A stretch of 64,000 nucleotides of DNA from Halobacillus andaensis (GTDB lineage: Bacteria; Bacillota; Bacilli; Bacillales; Halobacillaceae), in the NCBI RefSeq assembly GCF_014636475.1, contig NZ_BMEL01000001.1:62001-126000 (forward strand), given 5' to 3'. Shown here in pieces: positions 46,981-56,229 of the stretch. Both the position numbers and the translations under genes were made by a program. The notes under the pieces were generated by a model that did not search any database, had not been told where the DNA came from, and was given only the letters and a program-made list of their open reading frames with translations. Within the stretch, counting starts at the first letter, position 1. Each line of letters begins with the position of its first letter.

Positions 46981-47913
46981 TCATTTGAGTAAATTTTTTG
47001 CTTTTTCTTTATTAGCAAAATGAACTTTTGCTAATTCACGGAGCTTCTCTTCTCCATATACTTCAATCACTTTAGCAGCTGCTTTATCGACAATAGGGGA
47101 AGCCCCTTTTGGAATTGGAAGTCCTGTATCCATTTCCATCTGTTTCATGGCTTTCACAAAACTTGATCTGGCAATAATGGAGCCAACGGCAACAGCAATG
47201 GAGGAACTTTCCGCTTTCGTCATAAAGTACACATTTGGTTGTAGTTCTTTTTTCTCTGAGCGAAGGTGCTTTTGATAAACATCTGGTTGAGAAAATTGGT
47301 CGATTAATATTCCTTCAGGATGTTCTGGTTTTATTTTTTCTAGCAGTTTTTCAATAGCTTGGTGGTGGAGGATCGTTTTCATCTTCCCTTGCGACCACCC
47401 TTTTTCCTGCCATTGATTGTATTTGGTATTATGAAGTCTCATTAAAGTATAAGGAACTTTCATTTTAACGATTTGTTTTGCAATATGAGTAATTTGATCA
47501 TCTGATAAGTGTTTGGAGTCTTTAACACCGATCGCTTTTAGTTGTCCTATTTGGTGATCTTTAACATAAGCCGCGGCCACAGTAATAGGTCCGAAGAAAT
47601 CACCCGTACCTGCTTCGTCTGAGCCTATGTGAGAACTTGTGAATAGGCTCTCGGGGGGATGGAAGCGATGTTGCTTTTTAGGCATTGTTTTTTTACCTTT
47701 TGGAGTATTTGAATCGCCCCATTTATTTGCTTCTGCTTCAGGATTTTGTCCTTGAAAGAGAACTTTCCCTGAGGTATAGGCAGTTATTGTACAATTTGGT
47801 GTCTTGGCTGCAAACGCAGCATGAGTTGGGGTACTGCTTTTTAAAGAAGTGTGATAATGTTTTTTTAATTCCGCTAACTTGTTCTTTGGTAATTTAAGTA
47901 CAACTTGTGGCAT
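46981..47913 (-). CDS. rnhC: Ribonuclease HIII
   Basis: 310 residues. The N-terminal substrate-binding domain (~1-85) carries TAYTSGKVLFQG; the catalytic domain has IGSDEAGTGDFFGP (Asp and Glu), GVKDSKHLSD and the later Asp in ILIDQFSQPD. It cleaves RNA in RNA-DNA hybrids. The start at 47911-47913 has AAGGGA upstream on the minus strand; the frame extends to 47955 but those residues are unlike the family. Divergent from zapA. Confidence 0.95.
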   Translation of the reverse strand: MPQVVLKLPKNKLAELKKHYHTSLKSSTPTHAAFAAKTPNCTITAYTSGKVLFQGQNPEAEANKWGDSNTPKGKKTMPKKQHRFHPPESLFTSSHIGSDEAGTGDFFGPITVAAAYVKDHQIGQLKAIGVKDSKHLSDDQITHIAKQIVKMKVPYTLMRLHNTKYNQWQEKGWSQGKMKTILHHQAIEKLLEKIKPEHPEGILIDQFSQPDVYQKHLRSEKKELQPNVYFMTKAESSSIAVAVGSIIARSSFVKAMKQMEMDTGLPIPKGASPIVDKAAAKVIEVYGEEKLRELAKVHFANKEKAKNLLK

Positions 47914-48054
47914 AATGAGTCCCTTCCCTATAGAATTCTTCCTTAAGTATAGCAAATGATTGCATGACTCAGGAAATGAATCTTATTGGTTTCCTAATTG
48001 AATAGCTTCGTGTTACTATTAAGCGTAGGATATTAGAATCAAGGGGGTATGGAT

Positions 48055-48333
48055 GTGTCCCAATCAGATCAAGAACGTAAACGAATTACCGTTGAAATCT
48101 ATAATCGCTCATACACAGTAATAGGCAAAGAAGAATCACACCATATCCGCATGGTATCTAACCTTGTCGATCAGAAGATGCGAGAAATCCATGAAGCTAA
48201 CCCAACTTTGGATACATCAAAACTAGCCGTTTTAACAGCAGTGAATACAATGAATGAGTACATAAAACTTAAAGAAGAATGTACTGAATTAATGAATTAC
48301 ATCGAGAAGCTAGAGGAAAAGGAAGAAAGTTAA
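48055..48333 (+). CDS. zapA: Cell division protein ZapA
   Basis: 92 residues. A beta-hairpin head (RITVEIYNRSYTVIGKEE) precedes a long helix and coiled coil (MREIHEANPTLDTSKLAVLTA to the end). It binds FtsZ and bundles filaments in the Z-ring. GTG 48055 is chosen because AAGGGGG at 48041-48047 is seven bases from it but only one from ATG 48049. cvpA begins immediately after its stop. Confidence 0.93.
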   Translation: MSQSDQERKRITVEIYNRSYTVIGKEESHHIRMVSNLVDQKMREIHEANPTLDTSKLAVLTAVNTMNEYIKLKEECTELMNYIEKLEEKEES

Positions 48334-48334
48334 C

Positions 48335-48883
48335 ATGATTGATTTACTTATTATTATTATTTTACTACTAGGTATTTTTACAGGTTTTAAACGTGGTTTT
48401 ATATTACAGCTATTTCACCTGATTGGATTTGTTGTCGCATTTGTTGTAGGGGTGCTATATTATGATGACCTGGCCCCTAAATTGGTGCTATGGATCCCTT
48501 ACCCTGAGCTTCCACAAGACAGTTCATGGGCAGTCTTTTTGGACAATTTACCGCTTGAAGCCGGATTTTATAATGCCATCGCTTTTGCTATTATATTTTT
48601 TGGTGTTAAAATTGTACTCTCAATCGTAGCGTCTATGCTTGATTTTGTATCAGAACTTCCTATATTGAATTCAATAAATAACTTATTAGGAGCGATCCTG
48701 GGATTTGTAGAGCGTTATGTTATTGTGTTTATTTTGTTATACATCACTGCTCTTGTTCCAGTCACTGGGATACAAAATGCAATTGACGGTTCGTTTTTAG
48801 CTCAGTTGATTATTGAACATACCCCTGTACTGTCTGCTCAGTTGAAAAATCTATGGATAGAACAAGTGGCAAGTATGTTCTAA
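48335..48883 (+). CDS. cvpA: CvpA family membrane protein (YshB)
   Basis: 182 residues with four membrane spans (~3-20, ~25-45, ~78-98, ~118-140). FTGFKRGFILQLFHLIGFVVA is the conserved CvpA start. The family is named for colicin V production in E. coli; in Bacillus its function is unclear. It follows zapA by one base and a terminator closes the pair. Confidence 0.88.
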   Translation: MIDLLIIIILLLGIFTGFKRGFILQLFHLIGFVVAFVVGVLYYDDLAPKLVLWIPYPELPQDSSWAVFLDNLPLEAGFYNAIAFAIIFFGVKIVLSIVASMLDFVSELPILNSINNLLGAILGFVERYVIVFILLYITALVPVTGIQNAIDGSFLAQLIIEHTPVLSAQLKNLWIEQVASMF

Positions 48884-48893
48884 CGAAATTGTA

Positions 48894-48927
48894 AAAAAGG
48901 GCCGCTATACGTATAGCGGTCCTTTCT
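48894..48927 (+). terminator. Terminator after zapA-cvpA
   Basis: AAAGGGCCGCTATAC / GTATAGCGGTCCTTT, a nearly perfect 15-bp palindrome with a T-rich tail. Confidence 0.85.
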
Positions 48928-48965
48928 TGTATGATTTAGATGAATTTAGAGAGGATGACAAAGTC

Positions 48966-50681
48966 ATGTCAGTTAATAAAAAACAGGTCATTCAACTATT
49001 GGAAAAAATCGCTGTTTATTTAGAACTTAAGGGTGAGAATCCTTTTAAAATATCTGCTTATCGCAAAGCAGCACAGGCATTAGAAAGAGATGATCATTCT
49101 TTAAGTGAAATCGAAGACTTTACGAAAATGAAAGGCATTGGGAAAGGGACAGCTTCTGTCATTGATGAATATGTACAAAATGGGGAGTCGGAAACACTGC
49201 GTCAATTAGAAGCTGAAGTTCCTGCTGGATTAGTACCTTTATTAGATTTACCAGGACTTGGAGGCAAAAAGCTTGCTAAGCTCTATCAACAGCTTGGTGT
49301 GACAGATGCTGAATCTTTAAAGTCAGCACTTGAGGCTGGTAAAGTTGAAGAACTTGAGGGTTTCGGAAGAAAATCAGCAGAAAAAATGCTAAAGTCCCTC
49401 GAAGAAGCTGGTTCTAGACCAGAACGACTTCCTATTGCGAGGATGCTGACGATCGCAGAAAAAATCGAATCTTTCTTAGCCGGACTTGAAACACCGGTTA
49501 CCTTTTCTCAAGCGGGTAGTGTAAGAAGGATGAAAGAAACCATTAAAGACTTGGATTTTATCATTGCTTCTAATGATGCGCCAGCCACTAGAGACGAATT
49601 GTTAAGTTTTTCAGAAATCACAGAAGTGATAGCTTCAGGTGAGACAAAAGTGTCTGTTGTAGTTCATGAAGGTTATGATATAGGGGTGGATTTTAGAATT
49701 GTAGCTCCTCACGAATTCCCAACCACACTTCACCATTTTACGGGGTCAAAAGATCACAATGTGGCCATGAGGCAATTAGCTAAAGAAAAAAATGAAAAAA
49801 TTAGTGAATATGGAGTAGAAAACTCTGACACAGGTGAAGTCATTACGTTCAAGTCTGAAAAAGAGTTTTTTAACCATTTTGGCTTGAATTACATTCCTCC
49901 TGAAGTTCGTGAAAATACGGGCGAGGTAGAAGCTTATCAGGAGAAGGTTTCCTTGCTAGAACTAGAGGATATTCGTGGTGATCTTCATATGCACTCAACG
50001 TGGAGTGATGGGGCTCAATCTATAAAAGAAATGGCTCAGCAAAGTAAAGAAAAAGGTTATGATTATATAGCCATTACGGATCACTCTAAGTATTTACGTG
50101 TTGCTAACGGGTTAGATGAAAAACGTCTGCGTATGCAAAGAGAAGAAATCGAAAAGATTAATGAAGAAATGAATGATTTTCACATTTTTTGTGGAATTGA
50201 AATGGATATTTTACCTGATGGGTCTCTTGACTTTAATGATGATTTTCTTAAAGAAATGGACTTCGTTATTGGGTCCATTCACTCTAGCTTCAGCCAGCCA
50301 GAAAACTTAATTATGAAGAGATTAAGAAACGCATTAGAAAATCCACATGTAAATATGATTGCTCATCCCACAGGTCGATTAATTGGACGCAGGGAAGGTT
50401 ATCGAGTGGATGTTGAAGCGTTAATTAAAGAAGCTAAAGAGACGGGGACTATTCTTGAGCTCAATGCGAATCCCAATCGATTAGATTTAAATTCTAACTG
50501 GGTGAGGGCTGCTCAAGAAGAAGGGGTCGAAATCGCAATTAACACAGATGCCCATAGTTATCCGATGCTTGAACATATGGAGATCGGGGTCGGTACAGCC
50601 CGTAAAGGGTGGCTGAAGAAGGAATCAGTGATAAATACAATGACGACGAAGCAATTAATGAAGAGGCTTGGACTCAGTTAG
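48966..50681 (+). CDS. polX: DNA polymerase/3'-5' exonuclease PolX
   Basis: 571 residues. The N-terminal family X polymerase (helix-hairpin-helices [15 protein letters not shown] and [13 protein letters not shown], then [18 protein letters not shown] with the catalytic aspartates) is joined to a C-terminal PHP nuclease (~335-571: [33 protein letters not shown]). It acts in base-excision repair. ATG 48966 follows GAGAGGATG; an in-frame TTG at 48927 lies in the previous terminator. mutS2 follows by 17 bases. Confidence 0.95.
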   Translation: MSVNKKQVIQLLEKIAVYLELKGENPFKISAYRKAAQALERDDHSLSEIEDFTKMKGIGKGTASVIDEYVQNGESETLRQLEAEVPAGLVPLLDLPGLGGKKLAKLYQQLGVTDAESLKSALEAGKVEELEGFGRKSAEKMLKSLEEAGSRPERLPIARMLTIAEKIESFLAGLETPVTFSQAGSVRRMKETIKDLDFIIASNDAPATRDELLSFSEITEVIASGETKVSVVVHEGYDIGVDFRIVAPHEFPTTLHHFTGSKDHNVAMRQLAKEKNEKISEYGVENSDTGEVITFKSEKEFFNHFGLNYIPPEVRENTGEVEAYQEKVSLLELEDIRGDLHMHSTWSDGAQSIKEMAQQSKEKGYDYIAITDHSKYLRVANGLDEKRLRMQREEIEKINEEMNDFHIFCGIEMDILPDGSLDFNDDFLKEMDFVIGSIHSSFSQPENLIMKRLRNALENPHVNMIAHPTGRLIGRREGYRVDVEALIKEAKETGTILELNANPNRLDLNSNWVRAAQEEGVEIAINTDAHSYPMLEHMEIGVGTARKGWLKKESVINTMTTKQLMKRLGLS

Positions 50682-50698
50682 TAAAAGGAGATACCGAT

Positions 50699-53044
50699 AT
50701 GAATGAACGTATCCTTGATGTTTTAGAATACAATAAGATTATTTCTCAATTAACAAATCACACCGCTTCTTCTTTAGGTAAAGAGCAAGCAGTATCGTTA
50801 AAGCCATCGGTTCATTTAGAGGAAGTTGTAAAGCTGCAAAATGAAACGGATGAAGCAGCCCAGGTGCTTCGTTTAAAAGGACATATACCATTAGGTGGTA
50901 TTTTTGATATTAAACCCAGTATTAAACGGACAATGATTGGCGGTATTTTGAGCGCCCTAGAATGTTTGGATATAGCAAGCACGATTTATGGGGGACGCCA
51001 ATTAAAACGGTTTATTGAAGATATGGAAGAACCGGAAATGCCGATTCTAAGAGATTTAGTGGAAGGGTTACTTCCTTTATCTGAACTAGAACGTAAAATT
51101 AAAAGCTGTATTGATGATCACGGTTCAGTAATGGATGGAGCTTCAGATAAACTACGCACCATCCGTTCTAAAATCCGTACTTCTGAAAGCCGTGTTCGTG
51201 ATAAGTTAGACTCCTATACAAAGTCAAAATCCAAAATGCTCTCTGATGCCATTGTTACCATTCGAAATGATCGCTACGTTCTTCCTGTAAAACAAGAGTA
51301 CCGCGGATCAATTGGTGGGATCGTACACGATCAATCAGCCTCAGGTGCCACACTATTTATTGAGCCTCAAGCCGTAGTGGAAGTAAATAACCAATTACAG
51401 CAGGCTCGTGTGGAAGAAAAGCAGGAAGTAGAGAGAATTCTGTCCCAATTATCGCAGGCAATTGCTGAAGAGCAAAGTGCACTCTACAATAACGTAGATC
51501 GATTAGGTCATGTAGATTTCATGTTCGCTAGAGCTAAGCTCGGTGCCTCAATGAAAGCTTCTATGCCAACAATGAATGACGAAGGACGAGTGAATATAAA
51601 ACAAGCGCGTCATCCGCTTATTCCTCCAGAAGAGGTTGTTCCTAACGATATTGAGATTGGAGACGAATTTACTTCGATTGTAATTACGGGACCGAATACA
51701 GGCGGAAAAACGGTCACCTTAAAACTTTTAGGGCTTTTTACTCTTATGGCTCAGTCAGGACTTCAAGTACCCGCCATGGACGGGGGGGAACTTGCCGTAT
51801 TTGAACAAGTTTTTGCTGATATAGGGGATGAACAATCGATTGAGCAAAGCTTATCAACGTTCTCTTCTCATATGACGAACATTGTTGAGATATTAAAACA
51901 AGTAAACAATCGTACGTTAGTACTTTTTGATGAACTAGGAGCCGGCACTGACCCTCAAGAAGGCGCTGCGTTAGCGATGTCTATTTTAGATGAAGTGGTC
52001 AGACGAGACGCTCGTGTCATTGCTACAACACACTATCCTGAATTAAAAGCTTATGGGTATAATCGAAAAGGTGTGGTCAATGCCTCTGTAGAGTTTGATA
52101 TTCAAACATTAAAGCCTACGTATCGCCTGCTAATTGGAGTACCTGGCAGAAGTAATGCTTTTGAAATTTCAAGACGGTTAGGACTAGAGGAGAACATTAT
52201 TGAAACAGCGAAGCAGCATGTTGGAGTCGATTCCCAAAGTGTTGAAAATATGATTGCTTCTTTAGAAGCTTCAACAAGAGAAGCAGAAAAAGATTATGAA
52301 CAAGCTGATCTTAAGAGACAGGAAGCAGAGCAGCTTCATCAAGATTTGCAGGAGCAGTGGCGGCAATTTGAAGAGCAAAAAGAGAAATTATACAAAAAAG
52401 CTGAAGAAAAAGCAGAGAAAGCGATTCGTAAGGCAAGAGAAGAAGCGGAAGAAATTGTTAATGAAATTCGCAATATGAAAAATAGTGCGGAGCTAAAAGA
52501 GCACGAATGGATTGAAGCTCGAAAAATGCTTGATGAAGCTCAGCCTAACTTAGCGAGTAAGCAGAAAAACAACACACCATCCTCTAATCAACCTCAAAGG
52601 GAGTTAAAAGCAGGAGATGAAGTGAAATTGCTTACTCTCAATCAACAAGGTACGATTGTGGATCAAACAGGATCAAATGAATATCAAGTACAAGTAGGCG
52701 TGATGAAAGTAAAAGCCAAAAGAAAAGATATCGAGTTTATAAAGACAAAGCAGCCGACAAAAGAAAAACCAATGGCCACAGTAAGAGGAAAGAGCCATCA
52801 CGTTAAGCCGGAGCTTGACTTACGCGGAGAACGGTATGAGGATGCATTGAAAAAACTTGAAAAGTATGTAGATGACGCTTTATTAGCTGGATATCCAACC
52901 GTCTCTATCATTCATGGTAAAGGTACAGGCGCTTTACGAACGGCCGTTCAAAATTACGCTAAGAAACATCGTTCTATATCCTCTTATCGTTTCGGTGGAA
53001 TGAATGAGGGCGGAAGCGGAGTAACGGTACTAGAACTTAAGTGA
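50699..53044 (+). CDS. mutS2: Endonuclease MutS2
   Basis: 781 residues. Core and clamp helices, then the ABC ATPase with Walker [14 protein letters not shown] (~330), Walker [14 protein letters not shown] and [10 protein letters not shown] long coiled coil (~510-630) leads to the C-terminal Smr nuclease domain ([12 protein letters not shown] ... [10 protein letters not shown]). No mismatch-recognition domain I, as expected. It is linked to recombination control and collided-ribosome rescue. ATG 50699 follows AAAGGAG; the frame back to 50609 overlaps polX. Confidence 0.96.
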   Translation: MNERILDVLEYNKIISQLTNHTASSLGKEQAVSLKPSVHLEEVVKLQNETDEAAQVLRLKGHIPLGGIFDIKPSIKRTMIGGILSALECLDIASTIYGGRQLKRFIEDMEEPEMPILRDLVEGLLPLSELERKIKSCIDDHGSVMDGASDKLRTIRSKIRTSESRVRDKLDSYTKSKSKMLSDAIVTIRNDRYVLPVKQEYRGSIGGIVHDQSASGATLFIEPQAVVEVNNQLQQARVEEKQEVERILSQLSQAIAEEQSALYNNVDRLGHVDFMFARAKLGASMKASMPTMNDEGRVNIKQARHPLIPPEEVVPNDIEIGDEFTSIVITGPNTGGKTVTLKLLGLFTLMAQSGLQVPAMDGGELAVFEQVFADIGDEQSIEQSLSTFSSHMTNIVEILKQVNNRTLVLFDELGAGTDPQEGAALAMSILDEVVRRDARVIATTHYPELKAYGYNRKGVVNASVEFDIQTLKPTYRLLIGVPGRSNAFEISRRLGLEENIIETAKQHVGVDSQSVENMIASLEASTREAEKDYEQADLKRQEAEQLHQDLQEQWRQFEEQKEKLYKKAEEKAEKAIRKAREEAEEIVNEIRNMKNSAELKEHEWIEARKMLDEAQPNLASKQKNNTPSSNQPQRELKAGDEVKLLTLNQQGTIVDQTGSNEYQVQVGVMKVKAKRKDIEFIKTKQPTKEKPMATVRGKSHHVKPELDLRGERYEDALKKLEKYVDDALLAGYPTVSIIHGKGTGALRTAVQNYAKKHRSISSYRFGGMNEGGSGVTVLELK

Positions 53045-53064
53045 TAATGTACAGGGGGAGTTAG

Positions 53065-53472
53065 ATGACGGGGTTTTGGGAAAACACTTATGTTGAAACC
53101 GCCGCAAGCTATAGTGTAGTGGTTTTATGTTTAATCGTCTTCATGGCTATCTTCGAAATCGTGACCTCTTATAACAATTGGAATGAAATTAAATCAGGAA
53201 ACGTTGCCGTCGCTATGGCAACGGGAGGAAAAATATTCGGGATTGCTAATATTTTTAGATATTCCATTGAACACAATGATACCTTGTTCCAAACCATGGG
53301 ATGGGGGATCTATGGATTTGTTTTATTAGTAATTGGTTATTTTATCTTTGAATTTCTTACTCCTTCTTTTAAAATTGATGAAGAGATCGCAGCAGATAAC
53401 CGTGCGGTAGGCTTTATTTCTCTGATTATCTCTGTCGGATTGTCATTTGTAATCGGAGCCAATATTATGTGA
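53065..53472 (+). CDS. yshE: DUF350 family membrane protein YshE
   Basis: 135 residues with four hydrophobic helices (~15-35, ~47-62, ~76-95, ~112-133). The conserved NVAVAMATGGKIFGIANIF and AADNRAVGFI segments identify DUF350. Function unknown. GGGGGAG precedes ATG 53065, 20 bases after mutS2, so it probably ends that operon, followed by the 27-residue ORF. Confidence 0.85.
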   Translation: MTGFWENTYVETAASYSVVVLCLIVFMAIFEIVTSYNNWNEIKSGNVAVAMATGGKIFGIANIFRYSIEHNDTLFQTMGWGIYGFVLLVIGYFIFEFLTPSFKIDEEIAADNRAVGFISLIISVGLSFVIGANIM

Positions 53473-53480
53473 GGAGGCTG

Positions 53481-53564
53481 ATGTTGGAGACTTTAGCAAA
53501 GGTTTTAATGGTAGTGGCAGCCCTTTTTATCATTATTGGGGTTATTTATATGGTGATTGTTTAA
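53481..53564 (+). CDS. Small single-pass membrane peptide ORF (27 residues)
   Basis: MLETLAKVLMVVAALFIII continues with GVIYMVIV then TAA: a short charged head and one membrane-spanning helix. GAGGAGG at 53471-53477 precedes it; ATG 53481 is three bases away and TTG 53484 six, so either may start it. It begins eight bases after the yshE stop and ends inside the following terminator, as a last operon gene would. I do not recognise a family; translation is inferred from the ribosome site and hydrophobicity. Confidence 0.6.
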   Translation: MLETLAKVLMVVAALFIIIGVIYMVIV

Positions 53565-53592
53565 GCTTTCCTGTTACAGGAAAGCTTTTTTT
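53563..53592 (+). terminator. Terminator after yshE and the small ORF
   Basis: AAGCTTTCCTG / CAGGAAAGCTT, 11-bp stem, three-base loop, T run. Confidence 0.95.
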
Positions 53593-53613
53593 CGCTGGTG
53601 ATGTTTCTATTAA

Positions 53614-53704
53614 TGGTTTCGGAATTCACTCCTTGTTAGCGGACCCACGGGCAACCCTTTTTGCGAAGTACGCGATGCAGGGTCTCGACTCGTCCATTTC
53701 CCTG
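53614..53704 (-). repeat. Diverged intergenic repeat, copy B
   Basis: Read on the minus strand it shares blocks in the same order with the 46816-46929 repeat: GGAAATGG, CGAGACCC, GCA, GTCCGC and a GGA-TG end. GC-rich against an AT-rich surround. Relationship is by eye and therefore tentative. Confidence 0.45.
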
Positions 53705-53766
53705 TATGTAATGAACAGAACCAAAAAAATTAAATTTAATTCTCAATATTTACAATAATTTAAATA

Positions 53767-53788
53767 ATATTTCAAATTTTTGAGATAT
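53767..53788 (+). promoter_or_regulatory. Inverted repeat upstream of lcfA
   Basis: ATATTTCAAA-TT-TTTGAGATAT matches at 9 of 10 arm positions. It overlaps the weak -35 (TTCAAA 53771-53776) that pairs at 17 bases with TATAAT (53794-53799). A repressor operator is possible; it does not match the FadR box. Confidence 0.4.
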
Positions 53789-53829
53789 ATCGTTATAATG
53801 AAGGTACAATACAGTGGGAGGGAAGTAAA

Positions 53830-55539
53830 ATGACAATTGGAACACGTCCATGGCATGTGCATTACCCACCTGAGATTCCTACTAGCATGACGTATGATGA
53901 GAAGCCGCTGCACCAGTATTTAGAAGAGAGTGCTAAAAATTACGGAGAAAAGAAAGCGCTTTATTTTTTAGGGAAAGAATTAACCTACAATGATGTTTAT
54001 GAAGATACTAAAGCGTTCGCAAGCTATTTGCAAAAGCTAGGTCTTGAGAAAGGCGATCGCGTTTCGATTATGCTGCCAAACTGTCCGCAGTCAGTCATCG
54101 CTTATTATGCTATTCTGATGGCAGGCGGAATCGTCGTTCAAACAAATCCTCTTTATATGGAAAGAGAGTTGGAATATCAGCTTAAAGACTCAGGAGCTAA
54201 CATGATCGTATGTTTAGACGTTCTTTACCCGAAAGTGGCTAATGTAAAAGCGAACACAGAGCTTGATCATGTAATTGTAACCGGGATAAAAGATTATTTG
54301 CCTTTTCCAAAAAATAAGATTTACCCTTTTATCCAACGTCGGCAATACCAAATGTTAGTGAAGCCTGAACAAACGACAGACACGCATTTGTGGCACCACA
54401 TGTTAAACGAAAGCAGTGGTCAAGTATCGCCAGTAGACATTAATGCTAAAGAAGATTTAGCTTTATTACAATACACTGGAGGTACAACTGGGTTTCCTAA
54501 AGGGGTCATGCTGACTCACTATAACCTTGTTGCTAATACTCAAATGTCCATGAAGTGGCTCTACAAATGTGAACCGGGAGAAGAATCGGTATTAGCGATT
54601 TTGCCATTTTTCCATGTGTATGGAATGACTTCTGTCATGAATCTATCTGTGATGATGGGGAATAAGATGATTCTAATGCCTAAGTTTGAACCTGAAGATG
54701 TGCTTAAAGTAATTAATAAACAGAAGCCAACTTTATTTCCAGGAGCCCCAACCATTTATATAGCTCTTTTGAATCATCCGGATCTAAAGAAGTATGACCT
54801 GTCATCTATTGAAGCTTGTCTAAGTGGGTCTGCTCCTCTTCCTGTAGAAGTTCAGGAGAGATTTGAAGAGGTAACCGGTGGGAAGTTAGTAGAAGGCTAC
54901 GGTTTAACGGAGACATCTCCAGTTACACACTCCAACTTTATTTGGACGAATCGAGTGAGTGGCAGCATTGGTGTACCTTGGCCGGATACCGATGCGAAAA
55001 TTTTTAAAATGGAAGCAGATGAAGAGGCTGATCACGGAGAAATTGGAGAAATCGCAGTAAAAGGTCCACAAGTTATGAAAGGTTACTGGAAGAAGAAAGA
55101 AGAAACGGATCAAGTGTTAAGTGAAGATGGCTGGTTCCGTACAGGTGATATGGGGTATATGAGCGATGATGGATATTTCTACGTGGTCGACCGTAAAAAA
55201 GATATGATTATTGCAGGAGGATTTAACATTTATCCTCGTGAAGTAGAAGAAGTCCTATATGAGCATGAAGCCGTTCAAGAAGCTGTCATTATCGGTGTAC
55301 CGGACCCATATAGAGGGGAAACGGTGAAAGCATTTATCGTTAAAAAACCAGGTAAAACCGTTACTGAAGAAGAGCTAAATGAGTTTTGTAGAAATAACAT
55401 GGCTGCTTTTAAAGTGCCTAGAATCTATGAATTCCGTGACGAACTGCCGAAAACAGCCGTAGGTAAAATCTTAAGAAGGACTTTGGTGGAAGAAGAAAAA
55501 AAGAAAATGGAGGATTCTGAACCGCTGCAGAGTTCCTAG
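53830..55539 (+). CDS. lcfA: Long-chain fatty-acid-CoA ligase
   Basis: 569 residues, ANL adenylating superfamily. P-loop YTGGTTGFPKGVM (~218-230), GYGLTETSPVT (~356), the hinge GWFRTGDMGYM (~435) and the C-terminal catalytic lysine in KTAVGKILRR. It activates fatty acids to acyl-CoA for beta-oxidation at the membrane face. GGGAGGGAAG precedes ATG 53830. The gene heads the lcfA-fadR-fadB-etfB-etfA cluster known from Bacillus. Confidence 0.95.
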   Translation: MTIGTRPWHVHYPPEIPTSMTYDEKPLHQYLEESAKNYGEKKALYFLGKELTYNDVYEDTKAFASYLQKLGLEKGDRVSIMLPNCPQSVIAYYAILMAGGIVVQTNPLYMERELEYQLKDSGANMIVCLDVLYPKVANVKANTELDHVIVTGIKDYLPFPKNKIYPFIQRRQYQMLVKPEQTTDTHLWHHMLNESSGQVSPVDINAKEDLALLQYTGGTTGFPKGVMLTHYNLVANTQMSMKWLYKCEPGEESVLAILPFFHVYGMTSVMNLSVMMGNKMILMPKFEPEDVLKVINKQKPTLFPGAPTIYIALLNHPDLKKYDLSSIEACLSGSAPLPVEVQERFEEVTGGKLVEGYGLTETSPVTHSNFIWTNRVSGSIGVPWPDTDAKIFKMEADEEADHGEIGEIAVKGPQVMKGYWKKKEETDQVLSEDGWFRTGDMGYMSDDGYFYVVDRKKDMIIAGGFNIYPREVEEVLYEHEAVQEAVIIGVPDPYRGETVKAFIVKKPGKTVTEEELNEFCRNNMAAFKVPRIYEFRDELPKTAVGKILRRTLVEEEKKKMEDSEPLQSS

Positions 55540-55548
55540 TTTTCTTTA

Positions 55549-55577
55549 TTGACAGAACTATTTTTGGAATGTAATAT
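55549..55577 (+). promoter_or_regulatory. fadR promoter
   Basis: TTGACA (55549-55554), 17-base spacer, TAATAT (55572-55577). A TATAAT overlaps three bases later with a 20-base spacer. Confidence 0.65.
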
Positions 55578-55583
55578 AATAAG

Positions 55584-55601
55584 TGAATGACCATTCATTC
55601 A
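55584..55601 (+). promoter_or_regulatory. FadR (TetR-type) operator
   Basis: TGAATGA-CCAT-TCATTCA, perfect seven-bp arms, matching the Bacillus FadR box TGAATGAnnanTCATTCA as I recall it. It covers the predicted start of the fadR transcript, so fadR and downstream genes are probably repressed until acyl-CoA appears. Confidence 0.85.
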
Positions 55602-55624
55602 TTTTCGTTAAGGCAGGGGATTAC

Positions 55625-56212
55625 ATGAATAAAAACAAACCTAAGTACAAACAAATTATCGATGCAGCGGTTGTAGTTATTGCTGAAAATGGATATCACT
55701 CCTCGCAAGTATCTAAAATCGCTAAAAAAGCAGGAGTGGCGGATGGAACCATTTACTTGTATTTCAAAAATAAAGAAGATATTTTAGTTTCACTATTTCA
55801 AGACAAAATGGGCCAGTTCATAGAGAAGATTGAACATGAAACCACATCCAAGCAGTCAGCTGAAGAGAAGTTATTGACTTTAGTTGAAACTCATTTTAAA
55901 CAGTTGGCTGCTGATCATCATTTGGCTATTGTAACACAGCTCGAGCTTAGGCAATCCAACAAGGAGCTCCGTTATAAGATTAATAATGTGTTAAAACGTT
56001 ACTTAGCTGTTATAGATCACATCGTGGATGAGGGGATTCAAGAGAAACTGTTTCGAAATAACCTGAACCGCAGGCTCGTTCGTCAGCTTATCTTTGGAAT
56101 GATGGATGAAGCCGTAACAAATTGGGTAATGAAGGAACAGAAATATAACTTAGAAGACCAAGCGAAAGACGTCCATAGCTTAATTGTCTATGGCCTGGCC
56201 GAACCAAAATGA
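55625..56212 (+). CDS. fadR: Fatty-acid degradation regulator FadR (TetR family)
   Basis: 195 residues. N-terminal TetR helix-turn-helix (KYKQIIDAAVVVIAENGYHS, VSKIAKKAGVADGTIYLYF), then an all-helical acyl-CoA-binding domain. Long-chain acyl-CoA releases it from its operators. ATG 55625 has AGGGGA upstream. The open frame extends to 55583 but that would read through the operator. It sits just downstream of its own box, indicating autoregulation, and precedes fadB. Confidence 0.94.
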   Translation: MNKNKPKYKQIIDAAVVVIAENGYHSSQVSKIAKKAGVADGTIYLYFKNKEDILVSLFQDKMGQFIEKIEHETTSKQSAEEKLLTLVETHFKQLAADHHLAIVTQLELRQSNKELRYKINNVLKRYLAVIDHIVDEGIQEKLFRNNLNRRLVRQLIFGMMDEAVTNWVMKEQKYNLEDQAKDVHSLIVYGLAEPK

Positions 56213-56229
56213 CGAAGGAGAGATAAAGT

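Noticed and set aside
46829-47023. Plus-strand open frame in the 46.8-kb repeat
   Set aside because: It translates the palindromic repeat and runs antisense into rnhC; no coding evidence.
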